A stretch of DNA of 53,684 bases from Verrucomicrobiota bacterium (GTDB lineage: Bacteria > Verrucomicrobiota > Verrucomicrobiia > Opitutales > Oceanipulchritudinaceae): assembly GCA_021208135.1 (NCBI GenBank), contig JAJOKB010000055.1:1-53684 (forward strand), given 5' to 3'. Of this stretch, positions 1 through 9,343 are shown one piece after another. How positions within the stretch are numbered: position 1 is the first letter of the stretch; the number at the start of each line of letters is the position of its first letter. Position numbers and translations under genes: made by a program. The notes under the pieces were generated by a model. It was not told the DNA's origin. It ran no database searches and was given only the letters and a program-made list of their open reading frames with translations.

Positions 1-407
1 TCCACATGTGGCCAGGCGGCGTCCAGCAGGTCGCCCAGGGTGCTGGCGTAACCGAGCTCGGTCCACAGCGCGTGGGTGATGTGCGGCGTGGCCGGGTACA
101 GGCAGCGCAACAGAATGCCGAAACCTTCGATCAGCGCGACTTCTGCGCCGTCGTCGTCCATCGCCTTGAAATCTTCCAGGGCGTTGAGCATCTTCATGCA
201 GCCCGACACCACGGTGTTGTACTGCATGCGCTGGTAGTCGTAGTCCACCTGCTTGAGCACGGTGTGGATGTCGCGGCGCAGCGCCTTGGCGGCCTTGCCA
301 AACGCCACGTCACCCAGCGACTGCGCCCCCGAGACGCTGGCCGTGGCCTGCGCCCAGTCGTTTTGCGCCAGCTTGTGGCCAAAGGCCCACACGCGCTTGA
401 GAAAGCG
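1..407 (-). CDS. leuS: Leucyl-tRNA synthetase fragment, foreign to the contig
   Basis: Leucyl-tRNA synthetase charges tRNA-Leu in the cytoplasm. The reverse strand reads without a stop as about 135 residues of the anticodon-binding and C-terminal part of a bacterial LeuS. Recognisable pieces are RFLKRVWAFGHKLAQ near the right edge, then ALRRDIHTVLKQVDYDYQR, then CLYPATPHITHALWTELGY. Base composition is much more GC-rich than anything to the right, and the wording resembles Comamonadaceae. The fragment has neither start nor stop. It ends inside a phasin-like gene on the other strand at a short shared stretch (about 397-407), so an assembly or library chimera is the simplest explanation. The long plus-strand reading frame over it is only a shadow. 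Confidence 0.85.
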
Positions 408-740
408 GAAGCTGCCTTAAAAGACTTGGTCGCCAAAGGAAAGCTGACCGCGGAAGAAGCACGCGAGGCCGCTGGCAACATCGCAGAAGAAAGCAAAAAG
501 GAGTACGAGCAGGCGAAGAAAGACATGGGTGACTGGTTTGATTCGATGCTCGGCAAGGCTCACGTGGCTACCAAGGCCGAACTCGCTGCCGTGGAAAAAC
601 GCCTCTCGACGCTCGAAACCGCAGCGGTCACCGAGCTGCCCGCTCTGGTCGAACGCTTGAACGCCCTCGAAAAAGCCGTCGCTGCTAAAAAATCCTGTCG
701 TGGCGCTCGACCCGCTGCATCTTTTCCGCGATGCCGTTAG
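399..740 (+). CDS. Phasin-like protein, N-terminus lost at chimeric junction
   Basis: From the junction onward the plus strand encodes a helical, Ala/Lys/Glu-rich protein beginning EKAEAALKDLVAKGKL, followed by TAEEAREAAGNIAEESKKE and a predicted coiled coil. This matches the phasin-related family (polyhydroxyalkanoate granule-associated type). The first ~25-30 residues expected for the family are missing because leuS sequence replaces them. The frame stays open to 740 and overlaps the start of the downstream UbiB-like gene by 41 bases. The last ~14 residues (Arg/Pro-rich) look out of frame, so a base error in the A6 run at 687-692 may hide the true stop. Whether this organism makes granules cannot be told from here. 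Family call moderately sure. Confidence 0.6.
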   Translation, partial: EKAEAALKDLVAKGKLTAEEAREAAGNIAEESKKEYEQAKKDMGDWFDSMLGKAHVATKAELAAVEKRLSTLETAAVTELPALVERLNALEKAVAAKKSCRGARPAASFPRCR

Positions 741-2361
741 GGCCAAAGAAATTGTCGGTATTTTACTCAAATACCGATTTGATGAGCTTCTTGAAAAGCT
801 CGACACCCCTGCGGCCTGGTTGACCAGAATAGTGCCCTCAGTGAAGGGCAACTTCACACTCTGGCAGCGCTTGCGCATGGCCGTTGAGGAACTCGGACCG
901 ACCTTTGTCAAGGTTGCCCAAATACTCAGCACCAGGCCCGATGTGTTGCCGCGCGAGCTGATCGAAGAGTTTGAGCAATTACAGGAGCAGGTGAAGCCTG
1001 TCGAGTTTACGCTCATTAGGGTGGCATTGGAAAAGGAATTAGGCGGACCGTTGGAGGACGAGTTCGTCGAATTTGATACGACTCCGGTGGCATCGGGATC
1101 CATTGGGCAGATTCATCGTGCCCGCCTGCGCTCCGATGGTCGAGAGGTCGCCATTAAAATCCAGCGTCCTGACATTCGTAAACCCATTATGACCGACCTG
1201 GATATTCTGGGTTGGTTTGCGGCGCAGATTCATGCCAACATCACTGCCCTCAAGGCATTTGATCTGCCTACAGTGGTGGATGAATTGAGGCAAGCGATGA
1301 CACATGAGCTGGATTTTTCGCGTGAGGCACGCAATGCCTCATTGTTCAACTCACTCAATCAGGATCCAGAGCACGTGTTCGCACCGGAAGTTATTGAGGC
1401 ATATACCACATCGCGACTCCTCGTTACCGAATGGATCAATGGAACCTCAGTCAGACGAGCGCAATTGGAACCGGCAAATGCTGCACGCTTGGCCAAAATC
1501 GGCGGCAATTCATTCTTTGCGCAAATTGTCATGACCGGCTTTTTCCATGCCGATCCCCATCCAGGTAACATCATGGTGGCGGATGACGGCAGGTTGTGTT
1601 TTGTCGATTGGGGATTGTCCGGTCAATTGACCAAGCAAATGCGCCACCACATAACTGACCTGTTTTCGGCCTGTGCAGAGAGGGATCCAGAGAAGGTGGC
1701 CACCATTGCGATGAACATGTCGCGCAGCACCAAGCGCATCGATCGCATAGAACTGGAAAAGCGCATAACCTCGGTACTCTTCAAATATCAGGATTCCCTC
1801 ACCAAAATGGAGGATATGGGGCGTTTGATATTAGAAATGGTTTTCGTATTCGGTTCCTGTGGTATCAATGTTGCCCGCGATTATACCTTGCTCGCCAAGG
1901 CCGTGATTTCCATCGAAAAGTCCGCCCGCCGTCTGGATCCTGAATTCGATTTGATCACTGTCGGCAAACCCTACATCCGCGAACTGAACTGGCAGCGCTG
2001 GAATCCAGTCAGTGTACTGCGCAACACTTTTTCAACCGCACATACCAGCCTGAAGCAAATTTCCGAGCTTCCCAACGATTTGCGCCGTCTGCTGCACCGC
2101 ATTGAAGATGAGGACCTCCGCGTCAACATTGAACACCGTGGACTCGGAAAAATGGGCGATGGCCTGGACGCCGCTTTTAGTCGTCTGGCGCTATCGGTAA
2201 TTGTCGGTTGCGTTTTTGTCGGCAGTTCGTTTGTCATCAATACCGGAACACCACCCTTCTTATGGGGTTATCCGGCAATAGGTATCCTCGGTTATCTGTT
2301 GTCCAGCGTGCTGGGTTTGTATGTTGCCTTCGACATCCTTAGGCACGGACGTCACAAGTAG
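700..2361 (+). CDS. ubiB: ABC1/UbiB-family atypical kinase
   Basis: A 553-residue member of the ABC1 (UbiB/AarF) family of membrane-associated atypical kinases, linked in other bacteria to ubiquinone or isoprenoid-quinone biosynthesis. In order: the family's KxGQ signature region at about residues 71-74, which here reads KVAQ with Ala for Gly; the nucleotide-loop motif ASGSIGQIH (131-139); an AIKIQRP strand with the candidate lysine at 153; the catalytic loop FHADPHPGN (282-290); the metal-binding VDWG (302-305); and two hydrophobic helices in the last ~60 residues that would anchor it. The chosen start is GTG at 700, since no clear ATG or Shine-Dalgarno site is visible upstream. It follows the phasin-like gene. 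The frame is intact. The exact substrate pathway is inferred from family only. Confidence 0.92.
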   Translation: MALDPLHLFRDAVRAKEIVGILLKYRFDELLEKLDTPAAWLTRIVPSVKGNFTLWQRLRMAVEELGPTFVKVAQILSTRPDVLPRELIEEFEQLQEQVKPVEFTLIRVALEKELGGPLEDEFVEFDTTPVASGSIGQIHRARLRSDGREVAIKIQRPDIRKPIMTDLDILGWFAAQIHANITALKAFDLPTVVDELRQAMTHELDFSREARNASLFNSLNQDPEHVFAPEVIEAYTTSRLLVTEWINGTSVRRAQLEPANAARLAKIGGNSFFAQIVMTGFFHADPHPGNIMVADDGRLCFVDWGLSGQLTKQMRHHITDLFSACAERDPEKVATIAMNMSRSTKRIDRIELEKRITSVLFKYQDSLTKMEDMGRLILEMVFVFGSCGINVARDYTLLAKAVISIEKSARRLDPEFDLITVGKPYIRELNWQRWNPVSVLRNTFSTAHTSLKQISELPNDLRRLLHRIEDEDLRVNIEHRGLGKMGDGLDAAFSRLALSVIVGCVFVGSSFVINTGTPPFLWGYPAIGILGYLLSSVLGLYVAFDILRHGRHK

Positions 2362-2398
2362 TCAGCACACTGGAAAACTCCACCGGATAATGGGCAGA

Positions 2399-5300
2399 CT
2401 ATTCTGGCAGTTCTCCGGAGAAATCGCGGAAATTAAACCGCAAAAACCGCCGCTGATCAGCACCGATCTCCTGACTGTCCACAATGGTGATCTGGTCGAT
2501 CTGGTCACTCAGGGCATCCACCGTGATATTCGGTTGGAAAGTTTGCCAGGATTGCAGGTCGTTGGAGCTTTGCACAGTTAGATGAAGATAGGGATTGTGC
2601 GCACGGTTAAAGCTCCATACAAGCTTGCCACTTGCGTCCCCGGAATCAATGAAGTAGGAAACGGGCAACGCCTCCGGCGCAAAAGAGGCCTTTGGATCCA
2701 GGCCTTGCACGTAAGCCATGAAGTTGGTCAGACCGCTGCCACGAAAATCAGCAGATCGGGCAACGAGTTCCGGATTGGCACGTTCGGCCGCACTGAAATA
2801 CTGCTGCTGCCAGTTTGAGAAAGTGCGCGGAGCCGCTGCGACCACCAGGTTGCGCACAGTCGCATGGCCATGTAGGAACTGCGGACCGGGATTGTTACCG
2901 TCGCCATAAAGCGAACCGTACAGCCGCAATCCAAAACCTTGGTCAGGTTGCACTGGCCAGGTGGTGGATATGACATCAGGCGCATTGGCACCCAATGCCC
3001 CCTGAACACCAAAGGTGGAATAGTCCTGCCATGAGATACCGCCATCAAAAACTGAATGAGCTGGTCAAACGTTTGCCAACGGCGTCGTAACTGATGCGCA
3101 GGCGCACGTTCACAGGAATAAACTCCGGGTTCAAGGCCCCGGTGGAACCTAATACCTGGCGATTAAAACCGCCCATGCTATTGCGAATGCCACGGATGGT
3201 GATGATGCGCCCTCCTCCTGTGGAATGTACAATATATAGACCGTAATAAAACGCCCGGGCTTTCCGCCGGTGTCACTTCTAAACCTAAAAATGAGGCCGC
3301 ATTCACGCTCACAGGTAACCGCTCAATGGAAAAATCGCCCTCGGCAGTCCAGTTGCGCTGTGCGCTGGTATTGCTTTCACCCGTGTTCGACCAAAAAATA
3401 ATTTGCTCCGCTTGATTGGCGTTATTGATCGACGGAGATGTCGCATCGGCAGTGAAATTCAATTGAGACCCGGTAACGGTCCACTGCGCCTGATTGTTGG
3501 TGAAGAGGACCTCATACCGTCCCGGAACCTGAATGCCTTCCACATTGGCTGCACGCCCAAAGAATCCGGCAACATTGCGTGGCGAGGGTGGATATACAAC
3601 CACATTGTCGTGGGTGATTTGCCCAGCCGTCACTACTCCACCCGACTGATTGTTGCCAATCAATTGAATGCCGAAACCTCGGTTCCAGGGACTGCCGAAA
3701 GGTGCGTGTTCCCGATCCAGTCTGAACGTGCGCAAATGCTGATATTCAAAGCCATTGTTGACGGAAAAATACAGCGACATGGTTTTCTCATCCGCACGCC
3801 AGGTCATGCGCACCCGCACAGGACCCTCGGCAGGTGCTGATACCCACTCCGTTTTGCGCTCAAAATTGTTGATATCTGGATTAAAAGTACCCCACTCGGA
3901 AACAAAACTGCGCTGACCGCCGAAATTGCTGATGTAAATCCCGTAGTAGGCGTTGTTGGTTAAAGGGCCGCTGGCATCATTCAGCACATACGCTTCAAGT
4001 CCAGCTGCCACAAAACCGTCTGCGGGATTGACATCATTGGTGATGGTCACCTCAGCTGCCCAATCATAGCTGTAATTATTTTGAGCGCTCGAAGGAGACG
4101 CCCAACCCAGCCAGCGCAACCCGCGGCCTGTCGATTCATACTCGAGACGACCATTGCGGTTGGTCAACGTGTTGTTGTCATTACCGGCATCGAAACGCCA
4201 ACGGCGGTCTGGAGCGATAATCAGATCGTTATCGTCAAAGTTATAGCTGCCGAACAAAGCGGGAATCACCGGTGGCCCACTGACCTCCATCGCATCAAAT
4301 GTAATTTGTCCCGCTGTGACTGGTACCGACAGACCATTGCTGACACCGGATAATTGAATGGCCATGCCTTCCATCCAAGGTGACTGGGGCGGTTGTTGCG
4401 CTCCTGCCAATGCGAACTGTCCGGCTGGATTGAATGTATGACCGCCATCCGTGCTGTAAGAAACCTCAAGCGTCTCGCTCTCAGCTAGCCAGCTCAATCG
4501 CAAACGTATCGGCCCCGCACCAACAGGATTGGCTGCTGATGTGCTGCGGATAAAGGTGTTGGCATTGCTGTCCCAAATCCCCCACTCGCTCACAATGGCG
4601 CGCCCGCTGGAATTTGAACGCAGATAAATACCGTAGTAGGCGCTGTTGCCAACGATCCCATTGACTTCTTGCAGCACATAAGTGTCCATACCGGCATAGG
4701 TAAATCCTGACTGTAGCTGGGTATCATTGGTAACCGTCACTTCCGCAGTCCAATCGCGCCTGTAGTTCCGCTCCGATGTGCTCGGTGTAATCCAACCCAG
4801 AAATCCAGAGCCGGTCTGGCTGGATTCATATTCAAGGCGATTATTGCGCTGTACCAGACTGTTGCCGGGGTCAGTGATCAGGAAACGCCAGCGCCGGTCG
4901 ATGCCAGCCTCTAAAATCGGACCGGTAAAATCATATTTGCCATACAATGACGGTACTTGAGCCGCAGGTGCATACACAAACATATCGTCAAAAACAATTT
5001 CACCAGCCGCCACTGGTGCCGCTCCACCTCGATTGACACCGGTCAACATGATGCCCATGCCATTTGATACCGGATGACTCAGCGGAGCTTGAGCGCCCAA
5101 CAAATCATAGGTCTTCAACGGAATAAAGCCTTCGCCATTCACTGAATAAGCTACCGTCAATTGCTTGGAAGCCGCCCGCCACAGCATACGCAAACGCACC
5201 CCAACCTCATTGGGAATTGGCATGGCATGAAAATAGCGGTCAAATTGATTAGTTGATAAATTCCAGCGTCCCCAGTCCGCCACCACTGCCAGCCCGGATG

Positions 5301-5721
5301 CGTCCGAGCGCAAATAGACTCCGTAATATGCACTGGAATGCACCGACCCTCCAAGATCACTCAAGACATAAGTCTCCATGCCCCCATAAGTGAAACCGGA
5401 TTGCGGACGGGTATGGTTGGCCACACTGACTTCCGCTGCCCAGTCAGTGCTGTAGTTGTCGAAGGCTGTACTGGGCGCAACCCAACCAATGGAACGCAAA
5501 CCTTCCGCTCCCGCCGCATACTCCAATCGGCCGTTCGCCACAGCCAAAGCATTGTTGGCATCACCCAATTCAAAGCGCCAGCGCTCGCCCACACCCACAA
5601 CAAGCGAGGATTCAGAAAAATCCCAGGCCCCAAAGAGCGGCGGATTCACTTGAGACATTAACCTCGAAGCCCCAACAGCACCTATGGCTGCCACCATCAA
5701 AACAAAATAAGAAACACGCAT
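2399..5721 (-). CDS. Exported protein with tandem ~230-residue beta-rich repeats
   Basis: About 1105 residues after repair. It starts with a signal peptide (MRVSYFVLMVAAIGAVGASR), then carries three clear tandem units of ~230 residues. Each begins with LFGAWDF/LYGKYDF/LFGSYNF-like words followed by RRWRF and LEYES, a NYSxDWAAEV strand and an AYYGIY strand. A fourth, diverged unit follows. The repeats resemble LamG/concanavalin-like jelly-roll domains. The last ~150 residues (FMAYVQGLDP, then SSNDLQSWQTF and RRFLRF) are the C-terminal module common on verrucomicrobial surface proteins. Two frameshifts break it: near 3251-3260 (CCCGGG) and at the A-run 3047-3051, where removing one base restores the fourth repeat and the C-terminal module. 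Probably secreted or surface-exposed; ligand unknown. Confidence 0.75.
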
Positions 5722-5915
5722 TTAATCCATCAGCTATCATGATACCTATAAAAATCGAGCCGATTCTTACCTCAGAAAAATAAACGCCAGATGACAACAA
5801 GAATTCAACGATTTAAAGAGCGGCGGCTTGGTGAATGTGAGGGGTATATGCTTGAATGATTTTAGTTTCTAACCGCAGTTTCTGCTCAAATAAATCATAT
5901 CTCACATTCTCTCTT
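5722..5915. other. Divergent intergenic region
   Basis: A 194-base AT-rich gap between the repeat protein on the minus strand and the PEP-CTERM gene on the plus strand. It should hold both promoters. I see AT-rich stretches (for example TAAATCATAT near 5891-5900) but no convincing -35/-10 pair, operator repeat or Shine-Dalgarno site for either gene. Confidence 0.4.
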
Positions 5916-6782
5916 ATGCACAACAAACTCCTCACTCCTCTCGCAGCCACTATGCTGCTCGCAGCATCCGCTGTTTCCGGCCAGGTAACTATATCCACTC
6001 TTGGCCAGACCTATACCCAGAACTTCAGTTCACTCAGCTGGAATGCCGGTGAAACCCTTGGTTCTTGGACCAATAATTCGACCCTTCCCGGTTGGAGTAT
6101 CAGCAATCAGAATAATGTAGCGACCAGCCAATATCGTCCTGGCTGGGCTGGATCTCAGGCCTCAAACAATCTTGGTGGTGCAGATGCCACTAATTATACC
6201 AAGGCACTGCAAATATTAGTTTCGGGCACACAAGCTGGAGGCGATCGCGTATGGGATGGTAATACCAGATTGGGCTTCCGCACTGGAGGAACTCCAGCGA
6301 ACAGTTTCCTCACCTTGCAGTTGACTAACACGACTGGTGGAGCTTTGACTTCATTTTCCCTTGGCTACGAGGCGGCCCAGTTCTTTGCATCATCGACTGC
6401 TGCCCTGGATGTGCGCTATAGTTTCGACAATGAGAACTGGACGACTATCCGCGGAACTGGTGGTGCAGCAGGTGACGAAGATCTTCGTTACATAACACCG
6501 ACTACTGGTGGTAATGTCGCAATGACTACCGCTCAAATCCAAGATTCCATTACGCAGTTATCAGCTACCGTCGCTGGAATCTCTTGGGAAAACAATTCCA
6601 GTCTTTATATCCAGTTTGCTTTCTGGCGCGACCTTTCAGGCGTAGCCTCTGGTTCCAGCTCGATTATGGCAATTGACGACGTCTCCTTCTCCGCTATTCC
6701 GGAGCCGTCAACCTATGCAGCGATTTTCGGTGCCTTGGCATTTTTGGGAGTGGTGGCTCGCCGCCGCTTTAGCAAAAAATAA
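5916..6782 (+). CDS. PEP-CTERM sorted exported protein
   Basis: A 288-residue exported protein. I start it at ATG 5916 (MHNKLLTPLAATMLLAA), which gives a proper signal peptide; the upstream in-frame ATG at 5856 would add an unrelated polar leader. The body is Ser/Thr/Gly/Asn-rich, predicted beta, with QTYTQNFSSLS near the start and WENNSSLYIQFAFWRD near the end. The C-terminus is a textbook PEP-CTERM signal: IPEPSTY, a hydrophobic helix (AAIFGALAFLGVVA) and ARRRFSKK. Proteins with this tail are handled by exosortase-type systems and are very numerous in Opitutae-like Verrucomicrobiota, which supports the taxonomic guess. No exosortase is in the window. It is followed by a strong terminator. 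Specific function unknown. Confidence 0.88.
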   Translation: MHNKLLTPLAATMLLAASAVSGQVTISTLGQTYTQNFSSLSWNAGETLGSWTNNSTLPGWSISNQNNVATSQYRPGWAGSQASNNLGGADATNYTKALQILVSGTQAGGDRVWDGNTRLGFRTGGTPANSFLTLQLTNTTGGALTSFSLGYEAAQFFASSTAALDVRYSFDNENWTTIRGTGGAAGDEDLRYITPTTGGNVAMTTAQIQDSITQLSATVAGISWENNSSLYIQFAFWRDLSGVASGSSSIMAIDDVSFSAIPEPSTYAAIFGALAFLGVVARRRFSKK

Positions 6783-6813
6783 TTTTTAGGGTAGTAGTAG
6801 GTTTAGCAAGTAG

Positions 6814-6845
6814 AGCGGTCACCAGAGGTGGTGACCGCTTTTTTT
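6814..6845 (+). terminator. Rho-independent terminator of the PEP-CTERM gene
   Basis: A perfect 10-bp stem (AGCGGTCACC at 6814-6823 with GGTGACCGCT at 6830-6839), a 6-base loop, and a run of T to 6845. It lies 32 bases after the PEP-CTERM stop codon. There is no T tract on the other strand, so it serves the plus-strand gene rather than ispF. Confidence 0.92.
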
Positions 6846-6847
6846 GG

Positions 6848-7366
6848 TTAAGATGCGCAGTGCCACAGCAAAACAACAGCGTGTGCGGCAATGCCGAGAC
6901 CTTTGCCTAAATCGCCCAGTTTTTCGTTTGTGGTGGCTTTTATGCCGATGCGATCGGGAGAGGTGCGGAGTGAAGTTGCGAGCAGCTTGCGCATGGCAGG
7001 AATGTGCGGGGCCAATTTAGGTTTCTCGGCAATGACGGCAATATCGACATTGCCAATTGCCCAATTGCGTGCGTTAGCTTCGCCCACTGCCTTGCGCACA
7101 ATCTCCATGGAATTCAAATTGTGCCACTGTGGATCTGAAGGTGGGAAGTAGTGGCCGATATCAGGCAAACCAAGAGCCCCCAGAATAGCATCCGCGAGGG
7201 CGTGTAGAACGACATCGGCGTCGGAATGGCCGTCGAGTCCATCTGCGTGCGCAATTTCAACGCCCCCCAGTACCAGTCTGCGACCTGGGGCAAATCGGTG
7301 AATATCGTATCCCAAACCGACTCGAAACGGTGGCGGGAGTGACGTTTCTGTTCCAGGGTTACTCAT
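6848..7366 (-). CDS. ispF: 2-C-methyl-D-erythritol 2,4-cyclodiphosphate synthase
   Basis: IspF of the MEP pathway converts CDP-methylerythritol 2-phosphate into the cyclic diphosphate with release of CMP. The 172-residue reading from ATG 7366 has the family length. Metal ligands are visible as D21 and H23 in GYDIHRF and H55 in DADVVLHALADA. The C-terminal region (KATTNEKLGDLGKG) carries the conserved Thr-Thr-x-x-Lys-Leu segment. A longer upstream reading exists but would be inside ispD in another frame. The ATG overlaps the ispD stop by 8 bases, so translation is probably coupled. It is the last gene of the nadE-to-ispF operon. Confidence 0.96.
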   Translation of the reverse strand: MSNPGTETSLPPPFRVGLGYDIHRFAPGRRLVLGGVEIAHADGLDGHSDADVVLHALADAILGALGLPDIGHYFPPSDPQWHNLNSMEIVRKAVGEANARNWAIGNVDIAVIAEKPKLAPHIPAMRKLLATSLRTSPDRIGIKATTNEKLGDLGKGLGIAAHAVVLLWHCAS

Positions 7367-8066
7367 TGTATGCAAGGAGAAACTCAGCCCAGGCCAAGTC
7401 CTGCGGTTGAGTGATTTTAGGATTGGGAGCAAAGTTTTCGACCATGTACACCTTATAGCCAAGGAATGAGACGGCGGCAGCGTCATCGGTCAGTTTCGTG
7501 CGCGCGGACGCATATCCGGCCAAAAGTCTGGATACATGAAACCCTTGAGGCGTTTCCATGGCCCAGAGCTTGGATCGGTCTAAATCCTCCAAAAACTGCG
7601 GCTTGCTGGAACTGGCCGAGGGGACGCGCTTTATGGTATCTGTAGCTCTGTGAGCGAGCACGGCGGCTCCATGGCGATGGGCGGAAACAATCACGGCACG
7701 AACAGCTTCGTTGGCTACCAAAGGGCGGGCGGCGTCGTGAACCAGCACCACTTCGGAGTCTTCCGGCAGCTTGTTCAGCGCATTGCGCACGGAATCGGCT
7801 CTTGACCGGCCACCCTTAACCCAAGTCACAGGTAAATCCTCGGGAGCATAGGCATCCCACAACGCTGCCAACGCCTTCTGTTGTTCTTTATTGCGGAACA
7901 CAACAACCACAGAATCAAACAATTGATTCGCGGTGCAGTTGATGACAGACCGGGCAAAAACAGGTATTCCCAACAGCGGCGCCAACAATTTGTCGGGCAC
8001 CACACCGGCCATACGGGTTCCGCTGCCAGCAGCCAGTAAGATCAAGGATACAGAGATGCTTTGCAC
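7359..8066 (-). CDS. ispD: 2-C-methyl-D-erythritol 4-phosphate cytidylyltransferase
   Basis: IspD activates methylerythritol 4-phosphate with CTP, the step before IspE in isoprenoid synthesis. The 235-residue protein has the nucleotidyltransferase loop LAAGSGTRMAG (residues 11-21) followed by the catalytic-type lysine in PDKLLAP, the GGRSRADSVRNAL motif and the VHDAARPLV metal/substrate motif. Start is ATG 8066. It lies 42 bases after the rluA-like gene and overlaps ispF, the usual ispD-ispF pairing. Intact and of normal length. Confidence 0.95.
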   Translation of the reverse strand: MQSISVSLILLAAGSGTRMAGVVPDKLLAPLLGIPVFARSVINCTANQLFDSVVVVFRNKEQQKALAALWDAYAPEDLPVTWVKGGRSRADSVRNALNKLPEDSEVVLVHDAARPLVANEAVRAVIVSAHRHGAAVLAHRATDTIKRVPSASSSKPQFLEDLDRSKLWAMETPQGFHVSRLLAGYASARTKLTDDAAAVSFLGYKVYMVENFAPNPKITQPQDLAWAEFLLAYNE

Positions 8067-8108
8067 GATAGATTGAAAGTGGATAAAATGAGGTCTCGCA
8101 ATCGAAGA

Positions 8109-8873
8109 TTACAAAGAAGCGGCTAACTTGCGGAAATCAGCAGGCAAAGGACTTTCTGCGGCAAAACTCAGTTTACCCTCCCGCCATTGCAGATTAAACT
8201 CGATTTTGGCGGAATGCAGGTATAGCCGCTGCAGGCCCATGCGCCTATTTAAATTAAAGTCGCCGTAAGTGGCATCGCCGAGAATGGGAAAGTGCCGCAA
8301 GGAGCATTGCACACGCAGTTGGTGGGTGCGTCCGGTCAGTGGATGCAAGTAGAGCATGGATACTGTGGGATTCATCCCTTTAGTCCACCCCAGGCGAACG
8401 CGGGTGCTGGCGGTGACGCCTTCACTGCGACTGGCTGTGGCGCGCACGTTGCTGTCCTTTCGATGCTTGCGCAGCTTATCAAGCCAGGTATCAATCGGGC
8501 GCGAAGGGCGACCCCGGACTAGCGCACAGTATTGTTTGCTGACTGCACGCGTGGAAAATGCGCTGCGCACGGACTCCGCAAGAACAGGATCGCTGGCCAA
8601 CAACAACAATCCAGACGTGGGACTATCCAGGCGATTGAGCAGATACAGGGGTGCGGTTCCACCACCGGCGACAGGTACAAAATACGTCTCCTGTTCGAGA
8701 TCGTAGCTGCAAGTCAACAGCGCTTTGGGATCCATACCGTTAGCATTGGGATGGCTGCGCACCCCCTCGGGTTTGTCCAAAGCGAACAGACCCGCTGGAT
8801 CGGATTGCACCACTTGCACTCCGTTGCCCAGAGGCAAATTCGCACTGTCGATGAGTTGGGACACGGTCGCCAT
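8109..8873 (-). CDS. RluA-type pseudouridine synthase with altered HRLD motif
   Basis: A 254-residue protein of the RluA/RsuA pseudouridine synthase superfamily, which isomerises uridine in rRNA or tRNA. It shows FALDKPEGV near residue 30 (KP motif), the catalytic region LNRLDSPTSGLLLLA near residues 80-94, KQYCALVRG, the LHPLTGRTHQLRVQC motif and HPILGDATYGD. The catalytic aspartate is present in RLD, but the residue before it is Asn, not the usual His (HRLD). No S4 domain is visible at the N-terminus. It starts 2 bases after the aroQ stop. Which uridine it modifies cannot be told. Confidence 0.88.
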   Translation of the reverse strand: MATVSQLIDSANLPLGNGVQVVQSDPAGLFALDKPEGVRSHPNANGMDPKALLTCSYDLEQETYFVPVAGGGTAPLYLLNRLDSPTSGLLLLASDPVLAESVRSAFSTRAVSKQYCALVRGRPSRPIDTWLDKLRKHRKDSNVRATASRSEGVTASTRVRLGWTKGMNPTVSMLYLHPLTGRTHQLRVQCSLRHFPILGDATYGDFNLNRRMGLQRLYLHSAKIEFNLQWREGKLSFAAESPLPADFRKLAASL

Positions 8874-8875
8874 GG

Positions 8876-9319
8876 TTAAATTTCGTCCACCAAATAATGC
8901 AAGGCTGCTGAATACCCTGAAAATCCCAAACCAGCAATGACTCCAACCGCAATACCTGAAATGAAGGAATGATGACGGAACTCTTCCCGCTTGTGTACGT
9001 TAGAAAGGTGCACCTCAATGACCGGAAGTCCAGTTCCGGCCAAGGCATCCCGCAACACCACGCTGGTGTGAGTGAGTCCACCTGGATTGATGATGATACC
9101 ATGGATGCCGGCATCAGCCAACGCAGCGATCTTATCTATAAGAGCACCCTCATGGTTGCTTTGGTAAAACACCAAATTGACCCCCAAGGGAACAGCCTCA
9201 GCCTGAAGCTGGTCTTCGAGGTCATCCAAAGTGGCAGAGCCGTACACCTCAGGCTCGCGTTTTCCCAGGCGGTTGAGATTGGGTCCGTTCAGAATAGCGA
9301 TGGTTTTGGTTGCTGGCAT
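8876..9319 (-). CDS. aroQ: Type II 3-dehydroquinate dehydratase
   Basis: AroQ removes water from 3-dehydroquinate in the shikimate pathway. The 147-residue protein has the expected length for the dodecameric type II enzyme. Visible are [17 protein letters not shown] with the catalytic tyrosine at its end, [31 protein letters not shown], and [18 protein letters not shown] carrying the catalytic histidine. Start is ATG 9319, 24 bases after hemL. Nothing unusual. Confidence 0.96.
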   Translation of the reverse strand: MPATKTIAILNGPNLNRLGKREPEVYGSATLDDLEDQLQAEAVPLGVNLVFYQSNHEGALIDKIAALADAGIHGIIINPGGLTHTSVVLRDALAGTGLPVIEVHLSNVHKREEFRHHSFISGIAVGVIAGLGFSGYSAALHYLVDEI

Positions 9320-9343
9320 AAGCGGTCAATGGTTGGAGTTGCG

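Noticed and set aside
6-740. A single 244-residue plus-strand protein at the left edge
   Set aside because: Its first ~130 residues are the antisense shadow of a leuS fragment; only the part from ~399 on is a real, phasin-like reading.
700-740. In-frame fusion of the phasin-like protein with UbiB via an A6 overcall
   Set aside because: Dropping one A at 687-692 would merge the frames, but no such fusion is known to me and the GTG start at 700 is adequate; a hidden stop by another error is equally likely.
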